A stretch of 64,000 nucleotides of DNA from DATGZX01 sp035296965 (GCA_035296965.1 DATGZX010000132.1:7710-71709); one strand, 5' to 3'. Shown: positions 15,075 to 23,658, counted from the stretch's first letter. Numbers and translations: made by a program. Notes: generated from the sequence alone by a model not told the origin.

Positions 15075-16835
15075 ATGTCGACGAGAGCCAAGACCGTCGT
15101 CCGATTCCTGCTGCATCCCCGCACGCGCTACGCGCTGGCCTGGTTTCTGGTTCTCAATGTCGCCGTCGCTGACGGCGTGGTCGCCTGGAAGAGCCAGAAT
15201 CTGAATCGGCGCAAGGACGGGAACAACGGCCATGCGCTGGTCGATTTTGGCGGGCAGTGGCTCCTGGGCCACATGCTGTACCAGGGCCTGGGGCAGCACC
15301 TGTACCATCGGGAGTACGAGCGCAAGGTTCTAACGGAAGCTTATCCGCGCGCGGACGAGGTCCCGGAAGAAGACCGCGACGAGAAGGACCAAGGGCAAAG
15401 CGATGTAGAGAACTTGATGGGCTGGTTCATGGGAGCAGACGATCCCGCTCAAGCCCAAGCGATCGGTTCCTTTCTGGCGCCGTTGGCCGGCACCAATGCC
15501 TGGGACTGTCTGGCCCTTGTCCGTGCCGAGATGGAGGACGAGGAGGAGCGCCTTGCACAAGCCAGCATGGTGAGCGTTGGCGGTCCGCTTTATCCGCCGA
15601 TCCATGCTTTTATCATGTCCCCGTTTGGCTGTTTTCGTCCACACACGGCCTACCGGATGCTTCAGATGCTAGGCATTCTGGCGGCGCCCATCGCAGGTTG
15701 CGGGATTTCGCTTCTCGCGCGCGGCCGCGTGTGGTGGCCGGTGGCGACGACGGGCCTTCTAATTTTTCCAGGCTTCGCTCACAACTTGAACCTGGGTCAG
15801 AACGGCGTTTGGACCATGGTGCTGCTCATCTGGGGTTGGACGATGATCGCCCGCGGCCGATCCGTTTGGGGCGGCATCATCTGGGGCCTGATCGCTTTTA
15901 AACCGGTCTGGGCGGCGGCATTTTTCTTGGTGCCGCTCTTGACCGGGCGCTGGCGTGTTTGCCTGGCAATGGTGATCACCGGCACATGCCTGTGTGCAGC
16001 CACTCTTCCGGTCGTAGGCTGGAAAACATGGCTCGACTGGTTACAAGTCGGGCACATGGCGGCAATACTCTACAAGGTCGATGAGAACTGGATCTTCTTG
16101 AGTCGAGATCTGGTGAGCCTTCCGCGCCGCTGGCTGTTGAATTTCAAGGACCCGCCTTCCGATGCGATCGATCTCGCCGCAACCCTGATCGGCTGGGCGG
16201 CCCTCCTGGCCGTCATCGAGTGCACGGTGCGCATCGCAATCTTCCGCACGGACCGAGCTCGCGCTCTGACTGGGCCGGCGGCAGCGTTCCTCTTCCTGGG
16301 TGCCTGGTTCAGCTGTTTCCATTTCATGTACTACGACGTCGTGTTGACGGCGCTGCCGGTCATGCTGCTGCTCGTGAATTATGGGGATTACCTGCAACCC
16401 CGTTATCTGGCGATCGCCAGGGTCTCCCCTGCGCAATTGCCCCAGAAGCTCGAGCAGTATTATCGGGCTCGGCTGGCCAGCGGACTTCCGTCCGCGTTCT
16501 TCCACCGCCATTTTGGCTCGGTGAACATCTGCGTGCTCAATAGCCTCACTCTCAGTTTGATTGCGCTTTTTGTCATCAGCGACTTCCTTCTTCCCGCTGT
16601 CCCCATGGTTGTTTCCATATCTTTCCCGGCCCTGCGCAAGGGACTCGTGCCCATGCCGCTCAAGTTCTCGACCGATGTGATGGGCACGCCCTGGAGTGTC
16701 TTTTGTTTGCTCGCGCTTTGGTTCTGGTGTGGCTGGTTGTGGCTCCGATGCCCGGAGCCAGGGGCAGCGGCGAAGAAATTGGAAGAAGGGCAAATGCCGA
16801 GGTCAGCCCAGGCCGTCGGGGCGCAGGCCACGTAG
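15075..16835 (+). CDS. GT87-like (DUF2029) polytopic membrane glycosyltransferase
   Basis: A membrane protein of about 586 residues with roughly ten helices. The stretch FPGFAHNLNLGQNGVWTMVLLIWGW followed by GGIIWGLIAFKPVWAAAFFLVPLLTGRWR is the hallmark of glycosyltransferase family 87 (alpha-mannosyl/arabinofuranosyl transferases using polyprenyl-phosphate sugars): the GQ(N) and KP(V/Q) motifs are both visible. A charged loop (DEVPEEDRDEKDQGQSDVEN, about residues 95-114) faces the periplasm. It would glycosylate an envelope lipid or polymer. Start is ATG 15075; a GTG at 15069 is equally possible and neither has a strong ribosome site. Its 3' end overlaps the convergent trpC by 33 bp. Confidence 0.85.
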   Translation: MSTRAKTVVRFLLHPRTRYALAWFLVLNVAVADGVVAWKSQNLNRRKDGNNGHALVDFGGQWLLGHMLYQGLGQHLYHREYERKVLTEAYPRADEVPEEDRDEKDQGQSDVENLMGWFMGADDPAQAQAIGSFLAPLAGTNAWDCLALVRAEMEDEEERLAQASMVSVGGPLYPPIHAFIMSPFGCFRPHTAYRMLQMLGILAAPIAGCGISLLARGRVWWPVATTGLLIFPGFAHNLNLGQNGVWTMVLLIWGWTMIARGRSVWGGIIWGLIAFKPVWAAAFFLVPLLTGRWRVCLAMVITGTCLCAATLPVVGWKTWLDWLQVGHMAAILYKVDENWIFLSRDLVSLPRRWLLNFKDPPSDAIDLAATLIGWAALLAVIECTVRIAIFRTDRARALTGPAAAFLFLGAWFSCFHFMYYDVVLTALPVMLLLVNYGDYLQPRYLAIARVSPAQLPQKLEQYYRARLASGLPSAFFHRHFGSVNICVLNSLTLSLIALFVISDFLLPAVPMVVSISFPALRKGLVPMPLKFSTDVMGTPWSVFCLLALWFWCGWLWLRCPEPGAAAKKLEEGQMPRSAQAVGAQAT

Positions 16836-17603
16836 TTCGTCCAGCATGGCTCCGGGGTCGGCAGACCGCATGAGGGTCTCGCCGACGAGAACCGCGCGAA
16901 TCCCTGCGTCTTTGAGCCGGAGAATATCTTGGTGCGTCCGGATGCCGCTCTCACTCACTAAACAACAATCGTTCGGGACCTTGTCTGCCAAATCCAGCGT
17001 ATGCTCCAGACGGGTGCCAAAGGTGCGCAGGTCACGGTTATTGATGCCGATGAGCCGGGCGCCGCTGTCCAGGACTCGTTGGAGGTTGTCGGCCTCATAT
17101 AATTCGACGAGTGCCTGAAGTCCCAGCGCGCGGGTTTCTTTCAGGAGTCTGGGCAGCTCGGCCTTGTCGAGAATCTCGGCAATGAGAAGAATAGCGTCCG
17201 CCCCAGCGAGCCGGGCTTCGAGGAGTTGATAGCGGTCGAGGATGAAGTCCTTGCGCAGCAGGGGCACGGGCACGGCAGCGCGGATCTCGGCGAGGTAAGA
17301 GAGCCGGCCCTGGAAAAAAGGCTCGTCGGTCAGCACGCTGATGCAGGCGGCGCCGTGCTGATGGTAGACGCGGGCGATGTCGACAGGCTGGAAATCAGCG
17401 CGCAGGATGCCCGCGGAGGGAGATGCCTTCTTGACCTCGGCAATGATCTGCACGCCGCCGGGCGCCTCCAGAGCGGCGCGGAAGTCTCGAATCGGCGGGG
17501 CCTTCGCTAGTTGATTCTCCAACTGCTTGTCAGGCATCGATGCGCGAGCTTTGCGGATTTCCTGGATCTTGCTGGCAACAATTTTGTCAAGAACGGTGGC
17601 CAT
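16803..17603 (-). CDS. trpC: Indole-3-glycerol phosphate synthase
   Basis: A 266-residue TIM barrel that converts CdRP to indole-3-glycerol phosphate in tryptophan synthesis. Family landmarks: IIAEVKKASPSAGILR (catalytic lysine), YHQHGAACISVLTDEPFFQG, VPLLRKDFILDRYQLLEARLAGADAILLIAEIL, LIGINNRDLRTF, and LVSESGIRTHQDILRLKDAGIRAVLVGETLMR. Length is normal. GGAG precedes the ATG. It is not beside other trp genes; downstream it overlaps the convergent GT87 gene tail-to-tail by 33 bp, and upstream lies a long inverted repeat. Confidence 0.97.
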   Translation of the reverse strand: MATVLDKIVASKIQEIRKARASMPDKQLENQLAKAPPIRDFRAALEAPGGVQIIAEVKKASPSAGILRADFQPVDIARVYHQHGAACISVLTDEPFFQGRLSYLAEIRAAVPVPLLRKDFILDRYQLLEARLAGADAILLIAEILDKAELPRLLKETRALGLQALVELYEADNLQRVLDSGARLIGINNRDLRTFGTRLEHTLDLADKVPNDCCLVSESGIRTHQDILRLKDAGIRAVLVGETLMRSADPGAMLDELRGLRPDGLG

Positions 17604-17648
17604 GTTGGCTCCAGATCTTTCCGTGATAGGCGAGCGGCAGCGACTGTA

Positions 17649-17762
17649 CTCCCCTCGCCCCGGTACTCCGGGGAGAGGGGTCGGGGGTGAGGGGCCTTCG
17701 CCGGGGATCGTTCGTCCCCCTCACCCCCGACCCCTCTCCCCGGAGTGCCGGGGCGAGGGGAG
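17649..17762. repeat. Long inverted repeat, 46-bp arms
   Basis: Arms 17649-17694 and 17717-17762 are reverse complements with one mismatch, around a 22-bp centre. Each arm itself contains a small palindrome (CCCCGGTACTCCGGGG-like). The sequence (CCCCTCGCCCC..GGGGAGAGGGG TCGGGGGTGAGGGG) recurs in diverged form at 36434-36534. It lies between the divergent starts of trpC and the CPBP protease gene, so it is not a terminator; a MITE-like dispersed element is the best reading. Confidence 0.9.
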
Positions 17763-17853
17763 ATTATGACCTGCCCCTCGCCTTACGCACATAACAGCAA
17801 CGATAGTCGGCCACGCGAATTAGGCACGATCTCGATCGATCGGACGGTGCAGC

Positions 17854-19116
17854 TTGTCGGTTCTCGTAGAGCTTAGCCTGAATCTGCTGGGCTGGGCTAT
17901 TCTGGCAGCGCTTGCGTTTCCGGCGGCGCTAGTACTTTGGCGGACGCTGCCCAGCCCACGCAGGCTGCTGCGGCATCAGCGCACGCGCGCCATTCCCTGG
18001 GGAGGCTGGGAAGTTGCCGCCGTGTTTTTCCTCTGCCTCCTGTTTTGGCCTTCATTGGCCAGGTCGCTCCTGGATCCGAGCCAAACGCCCGCGCAGCGTA
18101 TGCTCTGGATGAGTGTCATCGCCTTCCCATTCCAGATAGCAACAATCTTTGTGCTGCTTGGGTTGTTATGTAATGCGCGGCCTTACCAATTTGGCTTCTC
18201 CCGAGGAACTATCATCCGCCAGATTCTGCCCGGCTCGCTTTGCTGGTTTCTTCTGACACCTTGTGTCCTCGTGCTCTATGCCGGGGCGTTCTGGGCCTGT
18301 TTGAAGATCAGCGGTCTGCCTCCGGTCCACCCACTGGCCCGCCTGGCCCAGGAAAGCCAGCATTTCTTCGAAAAACTAGCAATCGTTCTTGCTGCGGCGG
18401 TCCTGGCGCCAATCCTCGAGGAACTCCTGTTCCGCGGCGTTTTGCAACCCTGGCTGGCAAAGCGGTCCTGGGGCGGCCATATTGCCATGGGCTTTGCGCT
18501 ACTACTTGCCAGCGCCTCGGCCTACACCGAGGTAACTGATAGAGGGGGTAGCCTTGTGATTTCGCTGATGCCCGTGTTCTTCGTCCTGGCAATGGTCCCT
18601 GCGTACCTTACGACGCAACGGTGGGCGCGCCGGTGGTTTCCTAGTCTAGAGACAGCACGCGCCGTGTTCGGAACCGCGCTGCTCTTTGGCATGCTCCATG
18701 TTGATGTCTGGCCCACACCTGTTCCCCTCTTCCTCCTCGGCTACGGCCTAGGCTATGCAGCCTATCGCACGCAGGGAGTTGTTGCACCGATCGTCATGCA
18801 TGCACTGTTCAACGCCGTGGCTTTTGTTGCCCTTCTTCTGAGTCAGGGAATGGGGGCCACGGAGCCGGCAAACGGCAAGGATGCGACTTCAGCCCTGCAA
18901 CGGCCCCCGTCCGTCTCTACTTCCAATGCTGTCCCTGGTTCCTGGTTGCCGCGGCGCACATATGCCAGCGCGATTCCCGCCCCCATTCGTGGCGAGACTA
19001 CCGACGATGTTGCTTGGCCTATCTCCTTGTCGTCGCGGGAGATTTTGGCGCCTGCAGGAACCGCGGAGGGGATTGAAAGTCGAAGACCCACCAGCGATCG
19101 ATTGACGTGCCCGTAG
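17854..19116 (+). CDS. CPBP family intramembrane metalloprotease
   Basis: A 420-residue polytopic membrane protein of the CAAX-protease/bacteriocin-processing (Abi, M79-type) family. The first motif EELLFR is at 189-194 (APILEELLFRGVLQPWL), the second at H282 (LLFGMLHVDVW) and the third at H306 (IVMHALFNAVAF), so the catalytic glutamates and histidines are intact. Eight or so helices surround them. The substrate is unknown; relatives cleave prenylated proteins, bacteriocins or regulators within the membrane. The start is TTG (17854). The last ~90 residues are hydrophilic and low in family resemblance; they are encoded antisense to the 3' end of ygfZ. Confidence 0.88.
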   Translation: MSVLVELSLNLLGWAILAALAFPAALVLWRTLPSPRRLLRHQRTRAIPWGGWEVAAVFFLCLLFWPSLARSLLDPSQTPAQRMLWMSVIAFPFQIATIFVLLGLLCNARPYQFGFSRGTIIRQILPGSLCWFLLTPCVLVLYAGAFWACLKISGLPPVHPLARLAQESQHFFEKLAIVLAAAVLAPILEELLFRGVLQPWLAKRSWGGHIAMGFALLLASASAYTEVTDRGGSLVISLMPVFFVLAMVPAYLTTQRWARRWFPSLETARAVFGTALLFGMLHVDVWPTPVPLFLLGYGLGYAAYRTQGVVAPIVMHALFNAVAFVALLLSQGMGATEPANGKDATSALQRPPSVSTSNAVPGSWLPRRTYASAIPAPIRGETTDDVAWPISLSSREILAPAGTAEGIESRRPTSDRLTCP

Positions 19117-19949
19117 GCCCGGATGCGCGCTACCGTTTCCTGTCCTATGTAACAGCCCTTTGTGAAGCTGATCGTTCGTTCCACCCGCGCTACCTCCTGG
19201 GGCAAGTTCGTTTCATCAATATCCCGGCCATAGACCGGCGTTCCCGCCTCCACGCGCAGCGTTTCGTAGGCCAGACTTCCCGCCCGATTTGCTCCCGCTG
19301 TCGACAGAGCCTGCCACACGGCTTGTGCCTTATCCTGAGGTACGACAACTTCGTAGCCGGGTTGCCCGAGCGACGAGTCCCGGCGTACCTGAGAAGAAGC
19401 CCCAGCAATGTCTGCAAAGTAATGGTGATTCTCGGGAAGTTCAGGCACGAGACCTGCCAGCGTGGATTCCAGGACCGCGCGGGCACCCGGCCCGGCCAGG
19501 TGCACGCGTGCAAATTCCAGCGTGCGCTCGGCCAACTCCACCTGTTCCGAGATGATAAAGCGGTCCAGGTGCCTGACGACCTTTTCTCCCATATCCGGGC
19601 CAGGATCGAGAAAATAGATCTCGGAGCCACCGGGAACCGTGGTCCGGCTGATGAGGACGTAGGCGACGATCTTGGCCTGGCCCGTGGTCAGGAAAGCCTC
19701 ACACCCGTCTCCACTGGCGAGCTTCAGGACATCGTTTGTGCAAAGGTTGTGGAGAAACTTGCCGGCATCCGGCCCGGTAACAGCCACGCGGGCTCGATTC
19801 GAGACGTCGAAAATCGCCACCTCGCGGCAGGAATGTTCGTATTCGGCCAACCAATTGCCGTAGTGAGCGGGAAGAAGCCATCCGCCCTGTTCGGCGAACG
19901 TGGCTCCTGCTGCGGTTGTCGCCTCGTGAAGAGGCGTCTGCTGATGCAT
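18843..19949 (-). CDS. ygfZ: YgfZ/GcvT-family folate-binding protein
   Basis: A 368-residue folate-dependent protein related to glycine-cleavage T-protein. The YgfZ signature KGCYIGQE occurs in SFTKGCYIGQETVARIRAYGHVNRSLVGL. N-terminal parts (FAEQGGWLLPAHYGNWLAEY, AIFDVSNRARVAVTGPDAGKFLHNLCTNDV) match the aminomethyltransferase fold. YgfZ proteins help assemble or repair iron-sulphur clusters in enzymes such as MiaB. AGGAG precedes the ATG. The C-terminal barrel (GAGIALAYVRRG.. ALEVETDGGRCRAEVASLPF) is family-like, so the long antisense overlap with the CPBP gene is genuine on this side. A T-protein function is less likely because of the KGC signature. Confidence 0.93.
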   Translation of the reverse strand: MHQQTPLHEATTAAGATFAEQGGWLLPAHYGNWLAEYEHSCREVAIFDVSNRARVAVTGPDAGKFLHNLCTNDVLKLASGDGCEAFLTTGQAKIVAYVLISRTTVPGGSEIYFLDPGPDMGEKVVRHLDRFIISEQVELAERTLEFARVHLAGPGARAVLESTLAGLVPELPENHHYFADIAGASSQVRRDSSLGQPGYEVVVPQDKAQAVWQALSTAGANRAGSLAYETLRVEAGTPVYGRDIDETNLPQEVARVERTISFTKGCYIGQETVARIRAYGHVNRSLVGLRLSIPSAVPAGAKISRDDKEIGQATSSVVSPRMGAGIALAYVRRGNQEPGTALEVETDGGRCRAEVASLPFAGSVAPIP

Positions 19950-19994
19950 GAAGAGCTCCTAGTGCATCCTCAAGTCTTGATCTTGGGTAGTGTC

Positions 19995-20240
19995 TCAGTT
20001 TGAATTCGCGGCCTGTCTTTCTAGCTCCGCAAGGCGGCGCTCGAGGCCTTCAATCCTATCTCGTGCCGCCTTACTTAAAATCCCGGTGCGCATGCAAATC
20101 ATTGCCAGGAAGAGGTAAAGGACGCCCATAGGAATGAACGTTTGCGCTCCCATAGATCCGAACGACAGTCCCAAGACCATGCATGCGGCTGAAATGATAA
20201 AAAGGAGTACGGCAGGTAAGCTAAAGGAAAGCGGATTCAT
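19995..20240 (-). CDS. Small membrane protein with C-terminal coiled coil
   Basis: An 81-residue protein with two hydrophobic helices (about 5-25 and 32-52) and a short charged heptad tail (SKAARDRIEGLERRLAELER). The start at 20240 is chosen because GGAG lies 7 bases upstream; the frame is open further but lacks a ribosome site. No known domain. It is placed inside a diverged repeat: the sequence before its stop (about 19965-19990) and after its start (20278-20515) both have counterparts close together at 39293-39560, where this gene is absent. The gene therefore looks like an insertion into, or a loss from, that repeated segment. Confidence 0.65.
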   Translation of the reverse strand: MNPLSFSLPAVLLFIISAACMVLGLSFGSMGAQTFIPMGVLYLFLAMICMRTGILSKAARDRIEGLERRLAELERQAANSN

Positions 20241-20277
20241 AGTCAGCTCCGTGGGTTGCCTGATCTTGAGGTAATAA

Positions 20278-20515
20278 ATGTACATTTGTACACATGACAT
20301 AAGTTTTGCCGAGCTGCCATTCCTCCACGTCTCGATCTGCGACGTAACCAACTTCCAGATAATCACTTGCGGATCTCTAGTTTTTGTCAGACAAGTTGTC
20401 TGCCTACCCCCCTTTTACATGACATTTCATGACATTGCCATTTCCAGCTTCCTTGAGTTTTTCTCTGGCTTCGCGCTCGGGCAGAGAAACTAGCCTTGAA
20501 GAGGCGCCAGCGGGG
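20278..20515. repeat. Copy 1 of a ~230-bp sequence repeated at 39342-39560
   Basis: Shared blocks in order: CATTTGTACACATGACA (20284-20300), GTCAGACAAG..GTCTG(C/G)CTACCCCCC with TTTTACATGACA (about 20387-20422), a second CATGACAT, CTC(T/C)GGCTTCG(C/T)GCTCGG and (A)GCGTTGAAGA-like sequence near 20495. Between blocks the two copies differ but spacing is kept. The hairpin CAGACAA-G-TTGTCTG is perfect here. It lies directly 3' of the LarA-like gene. Confidence 0.75.
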
Positions 20516-20519
20516 ACTT

Positions 20520-21740
20520 TCATTCCCGCGCCGAATTCAGCGGTTCGAGCATCGTCTTGTGAGCGTCCGGAATGAAAACGCACGTTCCACCCTGATCGAG
20601 CAAGCGCTGCACTTGGTTGGGACGTTCCAGGGGCGTCGTGAAAAGCTCTTCTGCAGTTTCGGCCGGCAATCGACTGAGCAGGTAGATTTTTGCTCGCTCG
20701 GCGGCGCTGACCCATTGAAAGGCCCCAGCCATCTCTGGCGGTGGTTGTTTGCGCAGGACCTTCAGTACCTGATCGGCAGCACTCGATTCGCGCATGATCT
20801 CGGCAGCGGTTCCCAGGGACGGCAGCGCATCGGTCAGGAGCAGGATGCGGCCATCCGGCTTGACCACGCGTTCTGAACAAGCCAGCGCGGCACCCAGTTC
20901 CGCAAACGTCTGTCGTTGCGGGTCGCCGGTGATGCTGGCGATGACATTGTCGGCTAGTTGATCGACCGTGCCATGCCAGCGCGCGTTCAATGCTCGAATA
21001 CTATCGCCGTCGGTATCCGCCAGGCCGCTCGTTACCTGGCAAAGGTCGTCTCCCTGGTCCTCCACGACGTGAATCATGAAGGGGGCACCCAATAGCCAGG
21101 CAACTTCGGCTGCCTCGCGCCGCGCCGGCCAGGGCTCATCTCCCGGCACCATCAGCGACAGCAAGCCAACCATTTCGCGCTGTGTTGCCTCATCGCTGAG
21201 CGCGGGATAGATCGCACCTACGGAACCGGAGTACCCCAGAAGAGGGTCGTAGGAGCGCCGGGCCAGTACCACTAGCTGATCGGCATCCACGGCCCTACGG
21301 TTGAGATAGATTCGCCTCCCGTGGCGGGTGGTTGCTAGGTAACTTAGCTGACGCCGGTCGCTTGGGTCATGGACTTCGACGTGAACCGCTCGAAAGGGCT
21401 CCGGTATTAGATTGCGCCATTCCGGTATGGGTGAGGAAACCGGACACAAAATCGTAATGGACTCGGCGCTCACGCCGGCGGAGGCGATGTGTTCGAGGAC
21501 AGAAACCAGCAGCGCGCCGACGCGCGGTAGGCGTTCGTCCAGGACCACGCTCACGTGATCGTCGGGTGTGAGCGCGCGCCGCAGGGCTGGGAAACCGAGC
21601 GGAGTCTCCAATGCATCGCGCACGGCAGAAACGGGATCTGCGATCGGGGCGAGCGCCGGCTTCCGGTGCACGGGCAGCAAGTCTCGATCCGCGATCGCGA
21701 CGCTCAGATGCTCACAGCCGTAATCGATATCGACGCGCAT
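20520..21740 (-). CDS. LarA-like (lactate racemase N-terminal family) protein, probably degenerate
   Basis: A 406-residue protein. The N-terminus (MRVDIDYGCEHLSVAIADRD, then ALTPDDHVSVVLDERLPRVG) and the middle (DQLVVLARRSYDPLLGYSGSVGAIYP) follow the nickel-pincer lactate racemase fold. In active LarA the corresponding middle motif has an H for metal binding and GGRK with the lysine that anchors the cofactor; here these read D and GSVG. The first conserved histidine block also reads CPVSSP. So it may be a non-racemase paralogue. Start 21740 follows AGGAG; an upstream ATG is ignored. It is divergent from an aldehyde dehydrogenase gene and shares its promoter region (21741-21994). Confidence 0.75.
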   Translation of the reverse strand: MRVDIDYGCEHLSVAIADRDLLPVHRKPALAPIADPVSAVRDALETPLGFPALRRALTPDDHVSVVLDERLPRVGALLVSVLEHIASAGVSAESITILCPVSSPIPEWRNLIPEPFRAVHVEVHDPSDRRQLSYLATTRHGRRIYLNRRAVDADQLVVLARRSYDPLLGYSGSVGAIYPALSDEATQREMVGLLSLMVPGDEPWPARREAAEVAWLLGAPFMIHVVEDQGDDLCQVTSGLADTDGDSIRALNARWHGTVDQLADNVIASITGDPQRQTFAELGAALACSERVVKPDGRILLLTDALPSLGTAAEIMRESSAADQVLKVLRKQPPPEMAGAFQWVSAAERAKIYLLSRLPAETAEELFTTPLERPNQVQRLLDQGGTCVFIPDAHKTMLEPLNSARE

Positions 21741-21994
21741 GACAACTCCTGTGAGGGCATTATATGGCCCGATTCTGCCGTCGCGGAGCGTGGCTGCGGC
21801 AACGAGCGATTTCTCTCCCATGCCCCAGGACGTTCGGATTGTGGAGAATTGGCACTGGCTCTATAATTCCGATGTTGGAGTCGCGACTTCGCTCGCCACC
21901 TCTTGAATTGCCGACTCACCGCCGGAACGTCCTGGAAATCCTCCCGGGGTAACCGGCAGCACAACCCCTGGCCTACAGCGAGGAGAACCGCGCC

Positions 21995-23509
21995 ATGACA
22001 ACCATGACCGCAGCCCCGGCCGTGACGGGCCGACACTTCATCAAGGGCGAGTGGCGGACTCCCGGGCAATCATCGATAGAGAGTCACAATCCCGCACGCT
22101 GGAACGAGCTTATCGGCACCTTCCCCGCCGCATCCGCGCAAGAGGTGGGAGAAGCCGTCGCTGCGGCCCGGGGGCAGTTTCCCAACTGGCGCAGAACAAG
22201 TAGGATCCGTCGCGCTGAGCTATTTGACGAACTTGCCCAGTTAGTCAAGCGCGACGTGGACAAGCTGGCGCAGCTCATGGCTCGCGAATGCGGCAAGGTC
22301 GTCAGCGAGTGCAGGGCCGAGGTCATCGAAGGCCTGCACATGATCCAATATGTGTTCGGCACGGGCCGGATGCCGATCGGGGACGTACTGGCCTCGGAGG
22401 TTCCCGAGAAAGACGCTTTCATGCGCCGCAAACCCTGGGGCGTGGTCGGCGTCATCACGCCCTGGAACTTTCCTTTTGCCGTGCCGCTCTGGATGCTGGG
22501 ACCAAGCCTGCTCGAAGGGAACACGGTCGTCTTCAAACCCTCGGAAGACACTCCGGCGATTGGACAACGCCTTGTCGAGCTGTTCGAAGAAGCCGGCTTT
22601 CCACCGGGAGCGATCAATCTCGTGCATGGAGAAGCCGAATCCGGCGAAGCCCTCGTGCGCCACCCCGGCGTTAACGTCGTTCTCTTCACTGGCAGCTACG
22701 AAGTTGGGCACCGCATTCAGGAGTTGTCTGCCGAGCATTACGACCGCATCGTTGCCTGCGAGATGGGCAGCAAGAGCGCGGTCATCGTCTGCGAGGACGC
22801 CCGGCTCGACCTCGCCGTAACCTGCGGGATCGTCAGCGCCTTCAAGACAAGTGGCCAGCGCTGCGTGTCAGCCGGGCGGATCCTGGTCGCCGAGAAGATT
22901 TTTGACCGGTTCGCTGAGAAATTCGTGGCCACTGCGAAAAGGCTGTGCATCGGCGATCCGCTCAACAGTGCCAACTTCACCGGCCCGGTCATTCACGAAG
23001 GGGCGCTAAAGAAAGTCGAGCGCTATAATGACTTGGCCAGGCGCGAAGGCGGCACGATCCTGCTCGAAGGCGGCCGTATCACCGACCCGGGCCATGCCGG
23101 CGGCTGCTATCTGGCGCCCTTCATTTACAGGATGGACTATCGACCCGAGCGGCGCTCGATTCGGGAAGAGGTGTTCGGGCCCCATCTGGCGTTGATACCT
23201 TTCCGCAGCAATGAAGACGCTGTGCGGATCTATAACGATACCGAGTTTGGGTTATCGATGGCGGTGGTCACGGAAGACTTTCGAGCCATGCGCCTGTTCC
23301 GTGAAGAATGCGAATACGGCATGGGTTACGTGAACCTGCCCTGCATCGGGGCCGAGGTCCACCTGCCGTTCGGCGGCGTGAAAAAGAGCGGCAACGGCCA
23401 CCCCTCGGCCGCGGGCTTGGTGGAGACGGTCACTCATAAAACAGCATGGACCGTGAACCATGCCCCAGAGGTCAAGATGGCGCAGGGTTTGACGACGGAG
23501 ATCAAGTAG
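21995..23509 (+). CDS. NAD(P)-dependent aldehyde dehydrogenase
   Basis: A 504-residue ALDH superfamily enzyme oxidising an aldehyde to the acid. Visible motifs: VITPWNFPFAVPLWMLGPSL (cofactor-binding PWN), FTGSYEVGHRI, general-base glutamate in VACEMGSKSA (usual ELGGK), catalytic cysteine in FKTSGQRCVSAGRI, and EEVFGPHLALIPF. GAGGAG lies before the ATG. It is followed 215 bp later by a class III aminotransferase on the same strand, suggesting transamination of an omega-amino acid to a semialdehyde that this enzyme oxidises (GABA, lysine or similar). The exact substrate is inference. A 62-bp perfect palindrome lies between the two genes. Confidence 0.93.
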   Translation: MTTMTAAPAVTGRHFIKGEWRTPGQSSIESHNPARWNELIGTFPAASAQEVGEAVAAARGQFPNWRRTSRIRRAELFDELAQLVKRDVDKLAQLMARECGKVVSECRAEVIEGLHMIQYVFGTGRMPIGDVLASEVPEKDAFMRRKPWGVVGVITPWNFPFAVPLWMLGPSLLEGNTVVFKPSEDTPAIGQRLVELFEEAGFPPGAINLVHGEAESGEALVRHPGVNVVLFTGSYEVGHRIQELSAEHYDRIVACEMGSKSAVIVCEDARLDLAVTCGIVSAFKTSGQRCVSAGRILVAEKIFDRFAEKFVATAKRLCIGDPLNSANFTGPVIHEGALKKVERYNDLARREGGTILLEGGRITDPGHAGGCYLAPFIYRMDYRPERRSIREEVFGPHLALIPFRSNEDAVRIYNDTEFGLSMAVVTEDFRAMRLFREECEYGMGYVNLPCIGAEVHLPFGGVKKSGNGHPSAAGLVETVTHKTAWTVNHAPEVKMAQGLTTEIK

Positions 23510-23596
23510 AGCCAGCCTGCGTTGCCGCGTGCTCCGAAATCATGGAGGCAGGAGTTTCTTGAGGCTGTTCCCAAGCCCCTCTCTCCCCAGGTACTG

Positions 23597-23658
23597 GGGA
23601 GAGGGAAAATAGGACATATAGGTCTCATGAGACCTATATGTCCTATTTTCCCTCTCCC
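23597..23658. repeat. 62-bp perfect palindrome without loop
   Basis: The sequence is symmetric about 23627/23628 (GGTCTCA|TGAGACC) with 31 matching bases on each side, then continues imperfectly outward (about 23576-23675) into CCCCAGGTACTGGGGAGAGGG-like sequence of the same GC-rich family as 17649. It lies between the aldehyde dehydrogenase stop and the aminotransferase start and could attenuate read-through or form a cruciform. Confidence 0.9.

Noticed and set aside
17649..17762. Bidirectional terminator
   Set aside because: It lies between two divergent gene starts and has no T-runs.
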